Of a stretch of DNA of 64,000 bases, positions 45,157 to 53,410 are shown one piece after another. The notes beneath the pieces were generated by a model that saw only the letters and a list, made by a program, of their open reading frames with translations, made no database searches and was not told the DNA's origin. This stretch comes from UBA6921 sp031363085 (lineage in GTDB: Bacteria > Pseudomonadota > Gammaproteobacteria > SG8-11). Position numbers and translations under genes: made by a program. Each line of letters starts with the position of its first letter. The stretch's first letter is position 1. The stretch is from the NCBI GenBank assembly GCA_031363085.1, contig JANLTU010000196.1, positions 72,369 to 136,368 of the forward strand, read 5' to 3'.

Positions 45157-45735
45157 TTGCCGTATTCAGCCAAGCATAAACAAAACAGCAAGGAACAAAT
45201 TTTACGCAGCGCGATGAACCTGTTCTCGCGCAAAGGCTTTGCGAACGTCTCCATCGACATGCTGATGGCCGAAGCCGGCATGACGCGCGGGGCGTTTTAC
45301 GCGCACTTCAAATCGAAGAGCACGCTGTATGCGGAAGCGGTGAAGTTTGCCGCGCTGAACTCGCAGATCGTGGCGCAAAAAAACGCCGACGATACTGAGC
45401 TGAGCTGGTTCACACGCGTCGTAAACGCCTATCTTGACATCACGCATGTTGAGACCCTCGCGCCCTGCCCGCTGGCGTTTCTGGCCACCGATGTTGCCAG
45501 CAGCGACCCCGAAGTGCGGCAGGCGTACACCGACGTATACAAGGGCCTGATAAAACTCTTCGATCAATATCGGCCACAACGCATGACCAAGAGCGACCCC
45601 GACCTGAACCTAGCCATCACAGCGATGATGATCGGCGGCGTCGCCGTCAGCCGCGCGCTGCATGACAAAGCGCTGGTCAACAAATTGCTAAAAAGCTGCC
45701 GGTCGGTCGCACATCGCTTGGCGCAAGGCGCCTAA
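45157..45735 (+). CDS. TetR/AcrR-family transcriptional regulator
   Basis: The start TTG 45157 is chosen because AGGAG (45143-45147) lies nine bases upstream and the encoded MPYSAKHKQNSKEQILRSAM is a normal TetR beginning. An in-frame TTG at 45112 would place the operator palindrome inside the gene. The 192-residue protein has the helix-turn-helix FSRKGFANVSIDMLMAEAGM, then TRGAFYAHFKSKSTLYAEAV. The C-terminal ligand domain includes CPLAFLATDVASSDPEVRQAYTD, close to the AcrR-type sub-group with a conserved Cys. The ligand is unknown. Confidence 0.88.
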   Translation: MPYSAKHKQNSKEQILRSAMNLFSRKGFANVSIDMLMAEAGMTRGAFYAHFKSKSTLYAEAVKFAALNSQIVAQKNADDTELSWFTRVVNAYLDITHVETLAPCPLAFLATDVASSDPEVRQAYTDVYKGLIKLFDQYRPQRMTKSDPDLNLAITAMMIGGVAVSRALHDKALVNKLLKSCRSVAHRLAQGA

Positions 45736-45795
45736 ATAAATACCTCGTATTGACATTATCCCGGCGCAGGCCGTTGAGCAATCCGCTCACCACTC

Positions 45796-46668
45796 CTACC
45801 ATCGCCCCGACGCGCCGCCGCCACCGAACGAACCGCCGCCGCCGGAAAACCCGCCGCCGCCGAAACCACCGCCGCCCCCACCCATCCGCGATATACCACC
45901 GCCGCGACCCGACAGCGCGACGAATATAAAGATCACAATCGCAGCAAACACGCTCATCAACAGGGTGCCGCTGATGAACCAGACCACGGCTGCCGCGATG
46001 ACTCCAGCCAGCGTACCCGCAAATATGCGCGACAAAAACATCGCCAGGATTTGCCCGACCACCACACCAAAAATTAACAATGCAGGAATCGGCATCTGCG
46101 ACGCCGAGATGCCCGCTGCTGCTTCTGCCGCCGCAGGCAATGCTTCACCGGCAAAGACTGCGACGATGGCTTGTACTCCGGCCACGATGCCGCCTTCGTA
46201 ATCGCCGCTTTTGAAAGCGGGCAGGATTTGACCTTGAATGATATGACTTGCTAACGCGTCGGTCAGTTGGCCTTCCAGCCCGTAGCCGACTTCGATGCGC
46301 ACTTCGCGCTCGTTGGGCGCGACGATCAACAGCACGCCGTTGTTCCGGCCTTTTTGACCGATGCCCCAGTGGCGACCCAGTTGATAGCCGTAGTCTTCGA
46401 CCGGGTAGCCTTGCAGCGACTTCACCGTCACGATCACCAACTGGTTGGAAGTGGTGCGCTCATATTGTTCGGAAAGTTGCGTGAGTTGCTCACGCGTCGC
46501 CGCCGACAACAATCCTGCCTCATCCACCACCCGACCGGTAAGCGCAGGGAATTCGGGGGCGGCGTGCGCAACGCCGATGACCAACCAATACAGTACTAGC
46601 AGGGCCGAGGCTTGCCATTTTCGGCCGGGCGCGGCATGCAGCGCCTCTACCTGATGATCAGCGACCAC
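45796..46668 (-). CDS. TPM-domain membrane protein (YgcG family)
   Basis: This 290-residue protein starts at GTG 46668, two bases after the LemA stop, so it is coupled. After a signal-like segment (ALLVLYWLVIGVAHA) comes the TPM domain: LTGRVVDEAGLLSAATREQL, NGVLLIVAPNEREVRIEVGYGL and SHIIQGQILPAFKSGDYEGG. Two hydrophobic segments follow and the protein ends in a Gly-rich tail (GGGGGFGGGGFSGGGGS) with an SGRW end. TPM proteins are membrane-associated and often paired with LemA; the function is unsettled. Confidence 0.88.
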   Translation of the reverse strand: MVADHQVEALHAAPGRKWQASALLVLYWLVIGVAHAAPEFPALTGRVVDEAGLLSAATREQLTQLSEQYERTTSNQLVIVTVKSLQGYPVEDYGYQLGRHWGIGQKGRNNGVLLIVAPNEREVRIEVGYGLEGQLTDALASHIIQGQILPAFKSGDYEGGIVAGVQAIVAVFAGEALPAAAEAAAGISASQMPIPALLIFGVVVGQILAMFLSRIFAGTLAGVIAAAVVWFISGTLLMSVFAAIVIFIFVALSGRGGGISRMGGGGGGFGGGGFSGGGGSFGGGGASGRW

Positions 46669-46669
46669 C

Positions 46670-47263
46670 TCAGAACTTCACCTTCGGCACTTCTTGCACC
46701 GCCTCGGGTGCGCTGAAGTTTTGTTTGGGTTGCAGATCGGAATACAGAATGCCTTTCCAGATGCGGCCGGGGAAGGTGCGCATTTCCGTGTTGTAGCGCT
46801 GCACGCTCTCGATGTAGTCCTTGCGTGCGACGGCGATGCGGTTTTCAGTGCCTTCAAGCTGCGACTGCAACGTCAAAAAATTCTGGTTCGACTTCAGCTC
46901 AGGATATTTTTCGACCACGACCAACAAGCGCGAGAGTGACGAGCCGAGTTGATCCTGATGCTGCTGAAACTGCTTGAACGCCTGCTCGTTGGTCAGGATG
47001 TCTTTGGGAATTTGCATGCTGCCGACCTTGGCACGAGCTTCCACTACGGCCGTCAGCACGTCCTGCTCCTGCTTGGCAAAGCCTTTAACGGTTTCAACCA
47101 GATTGGGCACTAAATCGGCGCGGCGCTGATATTGATTCAACACCTGACTCCATGCTGCCGTGGCCGCTTCGTCGTAGGTAGGAATATTATTGACACCGCA
47201 ACCGCTGGTCAGTAGTACCAGCAGCGCAAGACCACTTGCAAACAAACTTCGAGATACACGCAT
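46670..47263 (-). CDS. LemA-family lipoprotein
   Basis: From ATG 47263 the 197-residue protein has a lipoprotein signal (ASGLALLVLLTSGCG). The LemA body begins NIPTYDEAATAAWSQVLNQYQRR and includes DLVPNLVETVKGFAKQEQDVL and VEARAKVGSM. Helical coiled-coil character is high. It is paired with a TPM protein immediately downstream, the usual LemA/TPM arrangement. The exact role is unknown. Confidence 0.9.
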   Translation of the reverse strand: MRVSRSLFASGLALLVLLTSGCGVNNIPTYDEAATAAWSQVLNQYQRRADLVPNLVETVKGFAKQEQDVLTAVVEARAKVGSMQIPKDILTNEQAFKQFQQHQDQLGSSLSRLLVVVEKYPELKSNQNFLTLQSQLEGTENRIAVARKDYIESVQRYNTEMRTFPGRIWKGILYSDLQPKQNFSAPEAVQEVPKVKF

Positions 47264-47350
47264 CGCTTCCGTCCTGTATAAAACCAAATCTTGGGAGCGC
47301 CTAACATAGCACAGGAGAAACACCGCGACGATGCAGTTGAAACACCTGCA

Positions 47351-47773
47351 TCAATCGTCCGAGCGATCACGTTTACGCCGCTGCGTTTTGAGTGTTCCGC
47401 GTTCGCGCTTGGCATCGTGGCGCCGCTGTACCGACGCTTTGCTGGGCTTGGTTTTGATACGGGGTTTGGGTTTTTCGGCGGCTCGCTGCAGCACCTCGAA
47501 CAGGCGTTCCAGCGCATCGGCGCGATTGCGCTCCTGGGTGCGGTGACGGCGTGCGTCGATGATCAGCACACCCTCGGCGGTCAGGCGTTTTCCGGCAAAC
47601 GTCGGCAGACGTCGCTGCACCTCGGCTGGCAATGCCGTGCTGTCGTAGCGCAACTGGACGGCGGTTGCGACCTTGTTGACATTTTGCCCGCCCGGCCCCG
47701 ACGCGCGAATAAAGTTGAATTCAAACGCGCTATCGTCGACGCGCACGCCGGGAGCGATGCTGATCAACGCCAT
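47351..47773 (-). CDS. arfB: Alternative ribosome-rescue peptidyl-tRNA hydrolase ArfB
   Basis: The 140-residue protein starts MALISIAPGVRV at ATG 47773. It has the GGQ motif RASGPGGQNVNKVATAVQLRYD near residue 21 and the Lys/Arg-rich C-terminal tail KPRIKTKPSKASVQRRHDAK, which binds the ribosomal mRNA channel. It is a class-1 release-factor-like enzyme that rescues stalled ribosomes without a stop codon. The tail ends KRDRSDD. It is just downstream of cytochrome genes without apparent functional link. Confidence 0.92.
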   Translation of the reverse strand: MALISIAPGVRVDDSAFEFNFIRASGPGGQNVNKVATAVQLRYDSTALPAEVQRRLPTFAGKRLTAEGVLIIDARRHRTQERNRADALERLFEVLQRAAEKPKPRIKTKPSKASVQRRHDAKRERGTLKTQRRKRDRSDD

Positions 47774-47788
47774 GTCACGACCCTGCAC

Positions 47789-48247
47789 TCACGGCGGCGG
47801 CGCATCGAGCTTGTTGTCGCGGCGAAAGCTGCGCACCTGCCCGCCCCAGCGGCTTTGGATAAATGACAACACCGCCGCAATCTGTGCATTGTCCAACATG
47901 TTTTTGAACGCCGGCATGTCGCTGGCGTAACCTTCCGGCGCATTCGGCGGCACCAGTCCGAACTTCACGATTTCCAGCAACATCGGCGTGGGGTGATGCC
48001 AAGTGTGGCCGCTGTCGTCGTGCGGCGGTGCGGGCAAGCGACCGTCGGCTTTGCGAACCCGCCAGTCGGGCTGGCCTTCGAGGTTCGCGCCATGACAACG
48101 CGCACAGTGGGTTTGGTACAGCGGCTGCCCCTGCTGCACCAAGGTGGCATTGCCGGGATCGACAGCCACGGCCGCCGGACGCGGTCCACAGGCGCCCAGC
48201 ACCACGCTGCATAACACCGCACTACATACCCGCCAGATATTCCGCAA
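47789..48247 (-). CDS. Monohaem cytochrome c lipoprotein
   Basis: This 152-residue protein has a lipoprotein-like signal ending VVLGACGPR and one CXXCH haem site (THCARCHGANLEGQ) near residue 54. A C-terminal distal ligand methionine is likely in ASDMPAFKNM. It starts at TTG 48247, inside the last codons of the cytochrome c4 gene, so the two are coupled. It likely carries electrons in the periplasm with the c4 protein. Confidence 0.85.
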   Translation of the reverse strand: MRNIWRVCSAVLCSVVLGACGPRPAAVAVDPGNATLVQQGQPLYQTHCARCHGANLEGQPDWRVRKADGRLPAPPHDDSGHTWHHPTPMLLEIVKFGLVPPNAPEGYASDMPAFKNMLDNAQIAAVLSFIQSRWGGQVRSFRRDNKLDAPPP

Positions 48248-48842
48248 CCGCGTCGAGCTCCTCTTTGTTCATTTGCCTGATCAGCCCCAGCATCACGCCG
48301 GAGGGGTCAGTATTGCGCTTTTCGGTTTTGTAATCGTCAAACTGCTTCAAGATGTAGGTCTTGTTTTGACCACCGACCACCGGAAATAACGCCATGCCTT
48401 GCTCGTTGCCCTTGCCATTCACCCCATGGCACTGGATGCATGGAGCAATACCGCGCGCGGGAATGCCGTTGTCGTAAATGAGCTTGCCGCGTGGCACTTG
48501 CGCGTTTTTCCCCAAGATGCCGTGCATGGTCGGCAGGCTGGAAAAATATGCGGCAATATCACGCGTATCTTGAGCGTTCACCAGGGTGTGGGCGATCGGA
48601 CTCATGCGCGAGTCGTTGCGATTTCCCATTTGAAAATCGTAAATCTGTTTAAGGATGTAATCGACATGCTGGCCGGCCAGATTCGGCACACTCGGCTCGA
48701 CGCTCTTGCCGTTCGCGCCATGGCAACTCTGGCATAACGCCGACTTGGTTTTTCCGGCGGCGGCATTGCCGTCGGCGGCGAAGGTCATCGGGCCGACCAC
48801 GAGCCACGCTAACGTAATACACATCCACAACCAACGATACAT
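48222..48842 (-). CDS. Di-haem cytochrome c4
   Basis: From ATG 48842 the 206-residue protein has a signal peptide (MYRWLWMCITLAWLVVGPM...AAD). It has two CXXCH haem sites, ALCQSCHGANGKS near residue 37 and APCIQCHGVNGKG near residue 135, with methionine ligands in RMSPIAHTLV and the C-terminal half. This is the cytochrome c4 layout, delivering electrons to terminal oxidases. It overlaps the next cytochrome by 26 bases and shares a short divergent region with an RNA methyltransferase gene. Confidence 0.9.
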   Translation of the reverse strand: MYRWLWMCITLAWLVVGPMTFAADGNAAAGKTKSALCQSCHGANGKSVEPSVPNLAGQHVDYILKQIYDFQMGNRNDSRMSPIAHTLVNAQDTRDIAAYFSSLPTMHGILGKNAQVPRGKLIYDNGIPARGIAPCIQCHGVNGKGNEQGMALFPVVGGQNKTYILKQFDDYKTEKRNTDPSGVMLGLIRQMNKEELDAVAEYLAGM

Positions 48843-48927
48843 ATACACCTCCCTCAAAGTCGACAATGGCGCGCGCGTGCGCACATTTTTCAAGTAAGAT
48901 GGGCGCCCACCAATGGAAGCACCCCCC

Positions 48928-50208
48928 ATGTTTCGCCCCGCCCACTTTGAACTTGCCTGTGAATTGCTGCGCCTTATTTTGACCGGCCGCACTCCGGCGG
49001 ACAAGCGCATGGAACAGTATTTTCGCGCACATCGCGAAATGGGCAGCCATGATCGCGGCTATGTGGCCGAAACCGTGTACGGCTGTTTGCGCAACAAGCG
49101 CGTGCTGCATGCCTTGTGCGGCGACGGCAATATCGGCGCCGAAGATTTGGTTGCCGCCTACCTGCGCCTGTACGGTGAGTTGAGCGCTGAAGCTATCATG
49201 CGGCTCGACCGCAACGACCGCGTGCGCAGCTTACTGCGCCGGCTCGAAACCGCCGACAGCGCCGCGCTGCCGGCCGCCGTGCGCGCGAACCTGCCCGATT
49301 GGCTGTGGGACAGCCTGACTCAGCAATTGGGCGAGTCTGACGCCTTGCAACTCGCTGACGCACTCAATCGCCCGGCAACGGTGGACTTACGCACCAATAC
49401 CCTCAAAACCAGCCGTGCCCAATTACAAGCTGAACTGAACGCCGAAGGTTATATGGCAGAAACCACCCCGTACGCACCACAGGGTTTGCGCCGCGCGGAT
49501 CGGAAACCGCTGTTCGCAACGCCGGCATTTCAAAGCGGTCGCTTTGAAGTACAAGACGAAGGGAGCCAGATATTGTCACTTCTGCTAGAGCCGCAGCCGA
49601 AGGAACGCGTGGTGGATTTCTGCGCCGGTGGCGGCGGCAAAACCCTGCACCTGGGCAACCTAATGAACAACACCGGCACGTTGTACGCGTTCGACATTCA
49701 CGCACATCGTCTGGAACGCCTGAAGCCGCGCGTGCGCCGCGCCAGCTTGAGTAACGTGCGCGCGCAGTTGATCAAAACCGAACGCGACCCGCAAGTCAAA
49801 CGCCTGCGCGGCACCATCCATCGCGTGCTAGTCGACGCACCCTGCTCCGGCACCGGCACCCTGCGGCGCAACCCCGACACCAAGTGGCGCGAGCTTGACT
49901 TATCGACCCTGGTCGCACAGCAGCGCGATATCCTGGCCGCAGCAGCAACCCTGGTAAAACCCGGCGGCCGCTTGGTCTACGCAACCTGTAGCCTGCTGCG
50001 CGCGGAGAACGAAGACATCGTCGATGAGTTTCTACGCCAGCATTCCGATTTTGCGCGCCTGCCGGTGAACGACATTTTGGCGCGCTTACAGATTCCGTTG
50101 ATCCTGCCCGGCGCGGATTTGCGCCTGTTCCCCCACACTCACGGCACCGACGGATTCTATGGCGCGGTGCTGGAGAAAAAAGCGGTCGCACAACCCGCTT
50201 CCATTTAG
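48928..50208 (+). CDS. RsmB/NOP-family RNA cytosine-C5 methyltransferase
   Basis: The protein of about 426 residues begins with a helical N-terminal region, then has PUA/NusB-type linker strands. The SAM-binding VDFCAGGGGKTLHLGNLM lies near residue 228, and the catalytic motifs are DAPCSGTGTLRRNPD and YATCSLLRAENEDIV with their two cysteines. This is the Rsm(F/B) arrangement for m5C in rRNA. Both ATG 48913 and 48928 are possible starts. No tightly linked partner is seen. Confidence 0.88.
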   Translation: MFRPAHFELACELLRLILTGRTPADKRMEQYFRAHREMGSHDRGYVAETVYGCLRNKRVLHALCGDGNIGAEDLVAAYLRLYGELSAEAIMRLDRNDRVRSLLRRLETADSAALPAAVRANLPDWLWDSLTQQLGESDALQLADALNRPATVDLRTNTLKTSRAQLQAELNAEGYMAETTPYAPQGLRRADRKPLFATPAFQSGRFEVQDEGSQILSLLLEPQPKERVVDFCAGGGGKTLHLGNLMNNTGTLYAFDIHAHRLERLKPRVRRASLSNVRAQLIKTERDPQVKRLRGTIHRVLVDAPCSGTGTLRRNPDTKWRELDLSTLVAQQRDILAAAATLVKPGGRLVYATCSLLRAENEDIVDEFLRQHSDFARLPVNDILARLQIPLILPGADLRLFPHTHGTDGFYGAVLEKKAVAQPASI

Positions 50209-50376
50209 AAGTGAGCAAGAAGCGTTCGATGGAGAAGTTACCGAGGTGGGCATACACGAAGGAATTCAGGGAACAGGCTGGCTGCAAGCGGTAATAGGCC
50301 AGATATAAATAATGCAACAAATCAAGCCTGACCCTGATCTTTCTCCCCCCCCGTTCCATATCTTTCAAAGACATGC

Positions 50377-51228
50377 TCAGACCTTGGAACGGTTCACCGT
50401 CACGTTGTCGATGAGCCGGGTATTACCCAGCCAAGCGGCGGCCAGGATCACCAACTCCGGCGTTACGCCATCATCGAGTTGCAAATCCGCCGCGCGACGC
50501 AATGCGAAATATTCCGGTTTGAAGCCTGCGTGTTCTAGCGCTTGCATGCCGCGCTGTTCAAATGCGGCAATGTCCCGCTCGCCGTTAACCACCGCGTCAC
50601 GCGCTGCGCACAACGCGCGATACAGGGCCGGCGCGCGCTGACGTTCGTCCGCCGACAACAGGCTGTTGCGCGAGCTCATCGCCAAGCCGTCGGTTTCGCG
50701 CACGGTTTCGATGCCAACGAGCTCCACCGGCATGCACAGGTCGACGAGCATGCGGTGGATGATGGTGAATTGCTGGAAATCCTTGAGCCCGAACAGCGCG
50801 ACATCCGGCTGCACCAGATTAAAAAACTTGTTGACCACGGTGGTCACGCCGATGAAATGCCCGGGCCGGAACGCACCGCAGAGCATCTCCGACAGGCCGG
50901 GGGTATGCACGCGCGTCACATCGCCGGGCGGATAAATTTCTTCGGCGCCAGGTATAAATAATAAATCGGCTTTGGCTGCGACGAGTTTGAGTTGGTCTTC
51001 GGCAAAGCTGCGCGGGTAACGCGAAAAATCGCCCGGGTCGTTGAATTGCAGCGGATTGACGAAAATGCTGACGACCACGCGCTGGGCGCATTTGCGCGCT
51101 TCGTGCACCAAGCGAACATGTCCGGCGTGCAAATTGCCCATGGTCGGCACCAGCGCGATACTGTCGCCGTGATCGTTCCAGCTTTTTAAAATACGATGCA
51201 GCTCGGCAATGGTGTCGGCGATGAACAT
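50377..51228 (-). CDS. panC: Pantothenate synthetase
   Basis: This 283-residue enzyme has the ATP-binding VPTMGNLHAGHVRLVHEARK (HxGH motif) near residue 28 and DVALFGLKDFQQFTIIHRML, then SRNSLLSADERQRAP, all typical of PanC. It joins pantoate and beta-alanine using ATP. Its start follows the panB stop directly, so panB and panC are coupled. A panD gene is not in the window. Confidence 0.95.
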   Translation of the reverse strand: MFIADTIAELHRILKSWNDHGDSIALVPTMGNLHAGHVRLVHEARKCAQRVVVSIFVNPLQFNDPGDFSRYPRSFAEDQLKLVAAKADLLFIPGAEEIYPPGDVTRVHTPGLSEMLCGAFRPGHFIGVTTVVNKFFNLVQPDVALFGLKDFQQFTIIHRMLVDLCMPVELVGIETVRETDGLAMSSRNSLLSADERQRAPALYRALCAARDAVVNGERDIAAFEQRGMQALEHAGFKPEYFALRRAADLQLDDGVTPELVILAAAWLGNTRLIDNVTVNRSKV

Positions 51229-52035
51229 TCAGAAACTGTGTTCGACAGCGGGAAACACACCGCTCTTCACGGCATCCACGTACGCGGCAAGGGCAGCCGG
51301 TACACTGGCCTGCCCGTGCAGAAAATCGCGGGAGAATTTCGGACGCTTGCCCGGCGTGATGCCGAGCATGTCGTAGATCACCAGCACTTGCGCATCGCAG
51401 TCAACACCCGCGCCGATGCCGATGGTGGGAATCTCCAGTGCGTTGGTGATTTGCGCCGCCAAAGTTGCCGGCACGCATTCGAGCAACACCATGTCGGCGC
51501 CGGCGTCTTGCATCGCGCGCGCATCGTTCAACATCGCCGTGGCTGAAGCTGCGTCTTTGCCCTGTACACGGTAACCGCCGAGTTTATTCACCGACTGCGG
51601 CAGCAAACCCAGATGCGCGCACACCGGAATACCGTTGATCGCCATCGCGCGCACGGTCTCGACAAATGCAGCGCCGCCTTCCAGCTTGACCATGTGCGCA
51701 CCGCCTTCTTTCATCAGGCGCCCGGCACTGAACACCGCCTGCTCGGCGCGCACGTAAGTCATGAACGGCATGTCGGCCATCACCAGGGCGTTGCGGCTGC
51801 TGCGGCGTACGTTGGCGGTGTGGTAAATCACGTCGTTGAGCGTCACCGGTAATGTCGTGTCATAACCCTGGATGAGCATGCCGAGAGTATCGCCAACCAA
51901 CAACACTTCCACGCCAGCGTCTTCGCACAGACGCGCAAAGCTCGCATCGTAGGCGGTGAGGCAGGCAAACTTTTGCCCGTTGCGCTTCAGTTTGCGCAGC
52001 GTACTGAGTGTGATGGGCGCAGTGAGTGCGGTCAT
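51229..52035 (-). CDS. panB: 3-methyl-2-oxobutanoate hydroxymethyltransferase
   Basis: This 268-residue enzyme has the family stretches TLRKLKRNGQKFACLTAYD, VLLVGDTLGMLIQGYDTTLP, MPFMTYVRAEQAVFSAGRLM and CHLGLLPQSVNKLGGYRVQG-like ICAHLGLLPQ. It makes ketopantoate from alpha-ketoisovalerate. Its start overlaps the deoxynucleoside kinase stop by four bases, and panC follows directly, so all are one transcription unit. Confidence 0.95.
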   Translation of the reverse strand: MTALTAPITLSTLRKLKRNGQKFACLTAYDASFARLCEDAGVEVLLVGDTLGMLIQGYDTTLPVTLNDVIYHTANVRRSSRNALVMADMPFMTYVRAEQAVFSAGRLMKEGGAHMVKLEGGAAFVETVRAMAINGIPVCAHLGLLPQSVNKLGGYRVQGKDAASATAMLNDARAMQDAGADMVLLECVPATLAAQITNALEIPTIGIGAGVDCDAQVLVIYDMLGITPGKRPKFSRDFLHGQASVPAALAAYVDAVKSGVFPAVEHSF

Positions 52036-52685
52036 AGTGCGATGGGCAGGGGATTAAAATAATGACGGCCCACACGGACGGTACGAATGTGCTCGACCAA
52101 TTGGCGATAATCCTGATCGTTGGCGACCAAGTCAATGTCTGCCGCGTTGACGATCAGCAGCGGCGCGGCGTCGTAGCGGTAAAAAAAATCCGCGTAGGCG
52201 TCGCTGATGCGTTTGAGATAGTTCATGTCCATCGGCCGTTCATAGCTTGCTCCACGCTTGCGCACGCGCGCCAGCAACACCTCGACCGGCGCTTGCAGAT
52301 AAATAACGAGATCCGGCACCGGCGCGTCGAGTGCGAGGCTGGCATACATCATTTCGTAAAGCCGAAGCTCATCGTCATCCAGGTTTAGGCGCGCGAATAA
52401 CCGGTCTTTTTCCAGCAGAAAATCCGCAACAAAGGTTGATCTGAACAAGTCAGCTTGGCGCAATGCCTGAATCTGCCGCGCCCGCTGCATCAAAAAATAC
52501 ATTTGCGTCGGCAGCGCCGCACGCTCCGGGTCTTGATAGAAGCGCTCCAGAAAAGGATTGCTGTCCGCACCTTCCAGCAACGGCGCGCCGTTAAATGTCG
52601 TGACCAAGCGCCGCGCCAGACTGGTTTTGCCGACGCCAATGGGGCCTTCCACGACAATATGCGCAAGATGACGATCATTGAACAC
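52032..52685 (-). CDS. Deoxynucleoside kinase (dGK/dAK-type)
   Basis: This 217-residue kinase has the P-loop VVEGPIGVGKTSLARRL near residue 11, the DRLFARLNLDDDELRLYEMM segment, and the lid/arginine motif RVRKRGASYERPMDMNYLKR near residue 135. These are the marks of the deoxynucleoside kinase (dNK) family that phosphorylates deoxyadenosine or deoxyguanosine. Placement between folK and panB is common in gammaproteobacteria. Confidence 0.88.
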   Translation of the reverse strand: MFNDRHLAHIVVEGPIGVGKTSLARRLVTTFNGAPLLEGADSNPFLERFYQDPERAALPTQMYFLMQRARQIQALRQADLFRSTFVADFLLEKDRLFARLNLDDDELRLYEMMYASLALDAPVPDLVIYLQAPVEVLLARVRKRGASYERPMDMNYLKRISDAYADFFYRYDAAPLLIVNAADIDLVANDQDYRQLVEHIRTVRVGRHYFNPLPIAL

Positions 52686-52750
52686 GGAATCCCTCCTCGT
52701 TTTTATTAACCACTGTCCGATGACATCGAGATCAGATTTGCTGGTTATTA

Positions 52751-53260
52751 TTACCGCGTCGGCACGCTACTGTCGACCACCTCGACGCACTGTGCTCGGC
52801 ACGCGTCCAGCAAGTCAACCACCCGGCCCTTGCCGGGAATTTCCAGCTCGGGCGCCAGCGCGCACAGCGGCGCGAGCACGAAAGCGCGCGCGTGCGCGCC
52901 GGGATGGGGCAGCGTGAGCGCGTCATCGCTGGAGATTTCGTCACCGTAAAGTAGCAAGTCGAGATCGAGCGTGCGCGCTCCCCAGCGTTCACCGTCCCGC
53001 ACGCGGCCATGCCGCTGTTCAATGTTATGTAAATGCTGCAACAGGGTTTTGGCGTCAAGCTGCGTGTCGATGGCGGCGACGGCGTTGATGTAGTCCGGCT
53101 GATCACGCGGGCCCAGCGGCGCGCTGCGATACAACCGCGAACCGGCGATGAATTGCGATTGTGGAATGCAGCTCAACTCGCCCAGCGCACGCGCCACCTG
53201 GTGCAGCGGATCGGCCAGATTACTGCCTAACCCGATATAGGCACGCACCGTGGTGGACAT
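52751..53260 (-). CDS. folK: 2-amino-4-hydroxy-6-hydroxymethyldihydropteridine pyrophosphokinase
   Basis: This 169-residue enzyme has AYIGLGSNLADPLHQVARAL, FIAGSRLYRSAPLGPRDQPD, LDAKTLLQHLHNIEQRHGRV, and GARTLDLDLLLYGDEIS, all conserved in HPPK. It acts in folate synthesis. The ATG lies four bases from a 147-bp MITE-like element that separates it from pcnB, so its translation signal may lie in that element; AACAGG is in the element end, about 13 bases before the start. Confidence 0.95.
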   Translation of the reverse strand: MSTTVRAYIGLGSNLADPLHQVARALGELSCIPQSQFIAGSRLYRSAPLGPRDQPDYINAVAAIDTQLDAKTLLQHLHNIEQRHGRVRDGERWGARTLDLDLLLYGDEISSDDALTLPHPGAHARAFVLAPLCALAPELEIPGKGRVVDLLDACRAQCVEVVDSSVPTR

Positions 53261-53263
53261 GTG

Positions 53264-53410
53264 TTAGAGCCTGTTCAAGAGCTCATTAGAGGGATGCAGT
53301 GCAAGGCAAAATCGGACGATGAAGCGCAGCATACACGGAGTATGTGAGCATTCTGAGTCCGATTTCAACGCCGCAATCTGCCCTCCAATGGGATCTTGAA
53401 CCGACTCTTA
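53264..53410. repeat. 147-bp MITE-like palindromic element, copy 1 (between pcnB and folK)
   Basis: The element runs from TTAGAGCCTGTTCAAGA (53264-53280) to an inverted partner ending at 53410 (TAAGAGTCGGTTCAAGA on the other strand, 14 of 17 matches). The inner parts are also imperfect inverted repeats (aaaatcggac and gtccgattt), so the whole can fold as one long hairpin. A second copy of exactly the same length lies at 60713-60859 and is similar throughout. The last three bases are the TAA stop codon of pcnB. No transposase is encoded, so it would depend on a helper elsewhere. Confidence 0.85.

Noticed and set aside
50328..50345. Short ATCAAGCCTGACCCTGAT-like stretch after the methyltransferase gene
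   Set aside because: It resembles a remnant of a dispersed repeat, with a partial match near 23989, but it is too short and too poorly matched to list as an element.
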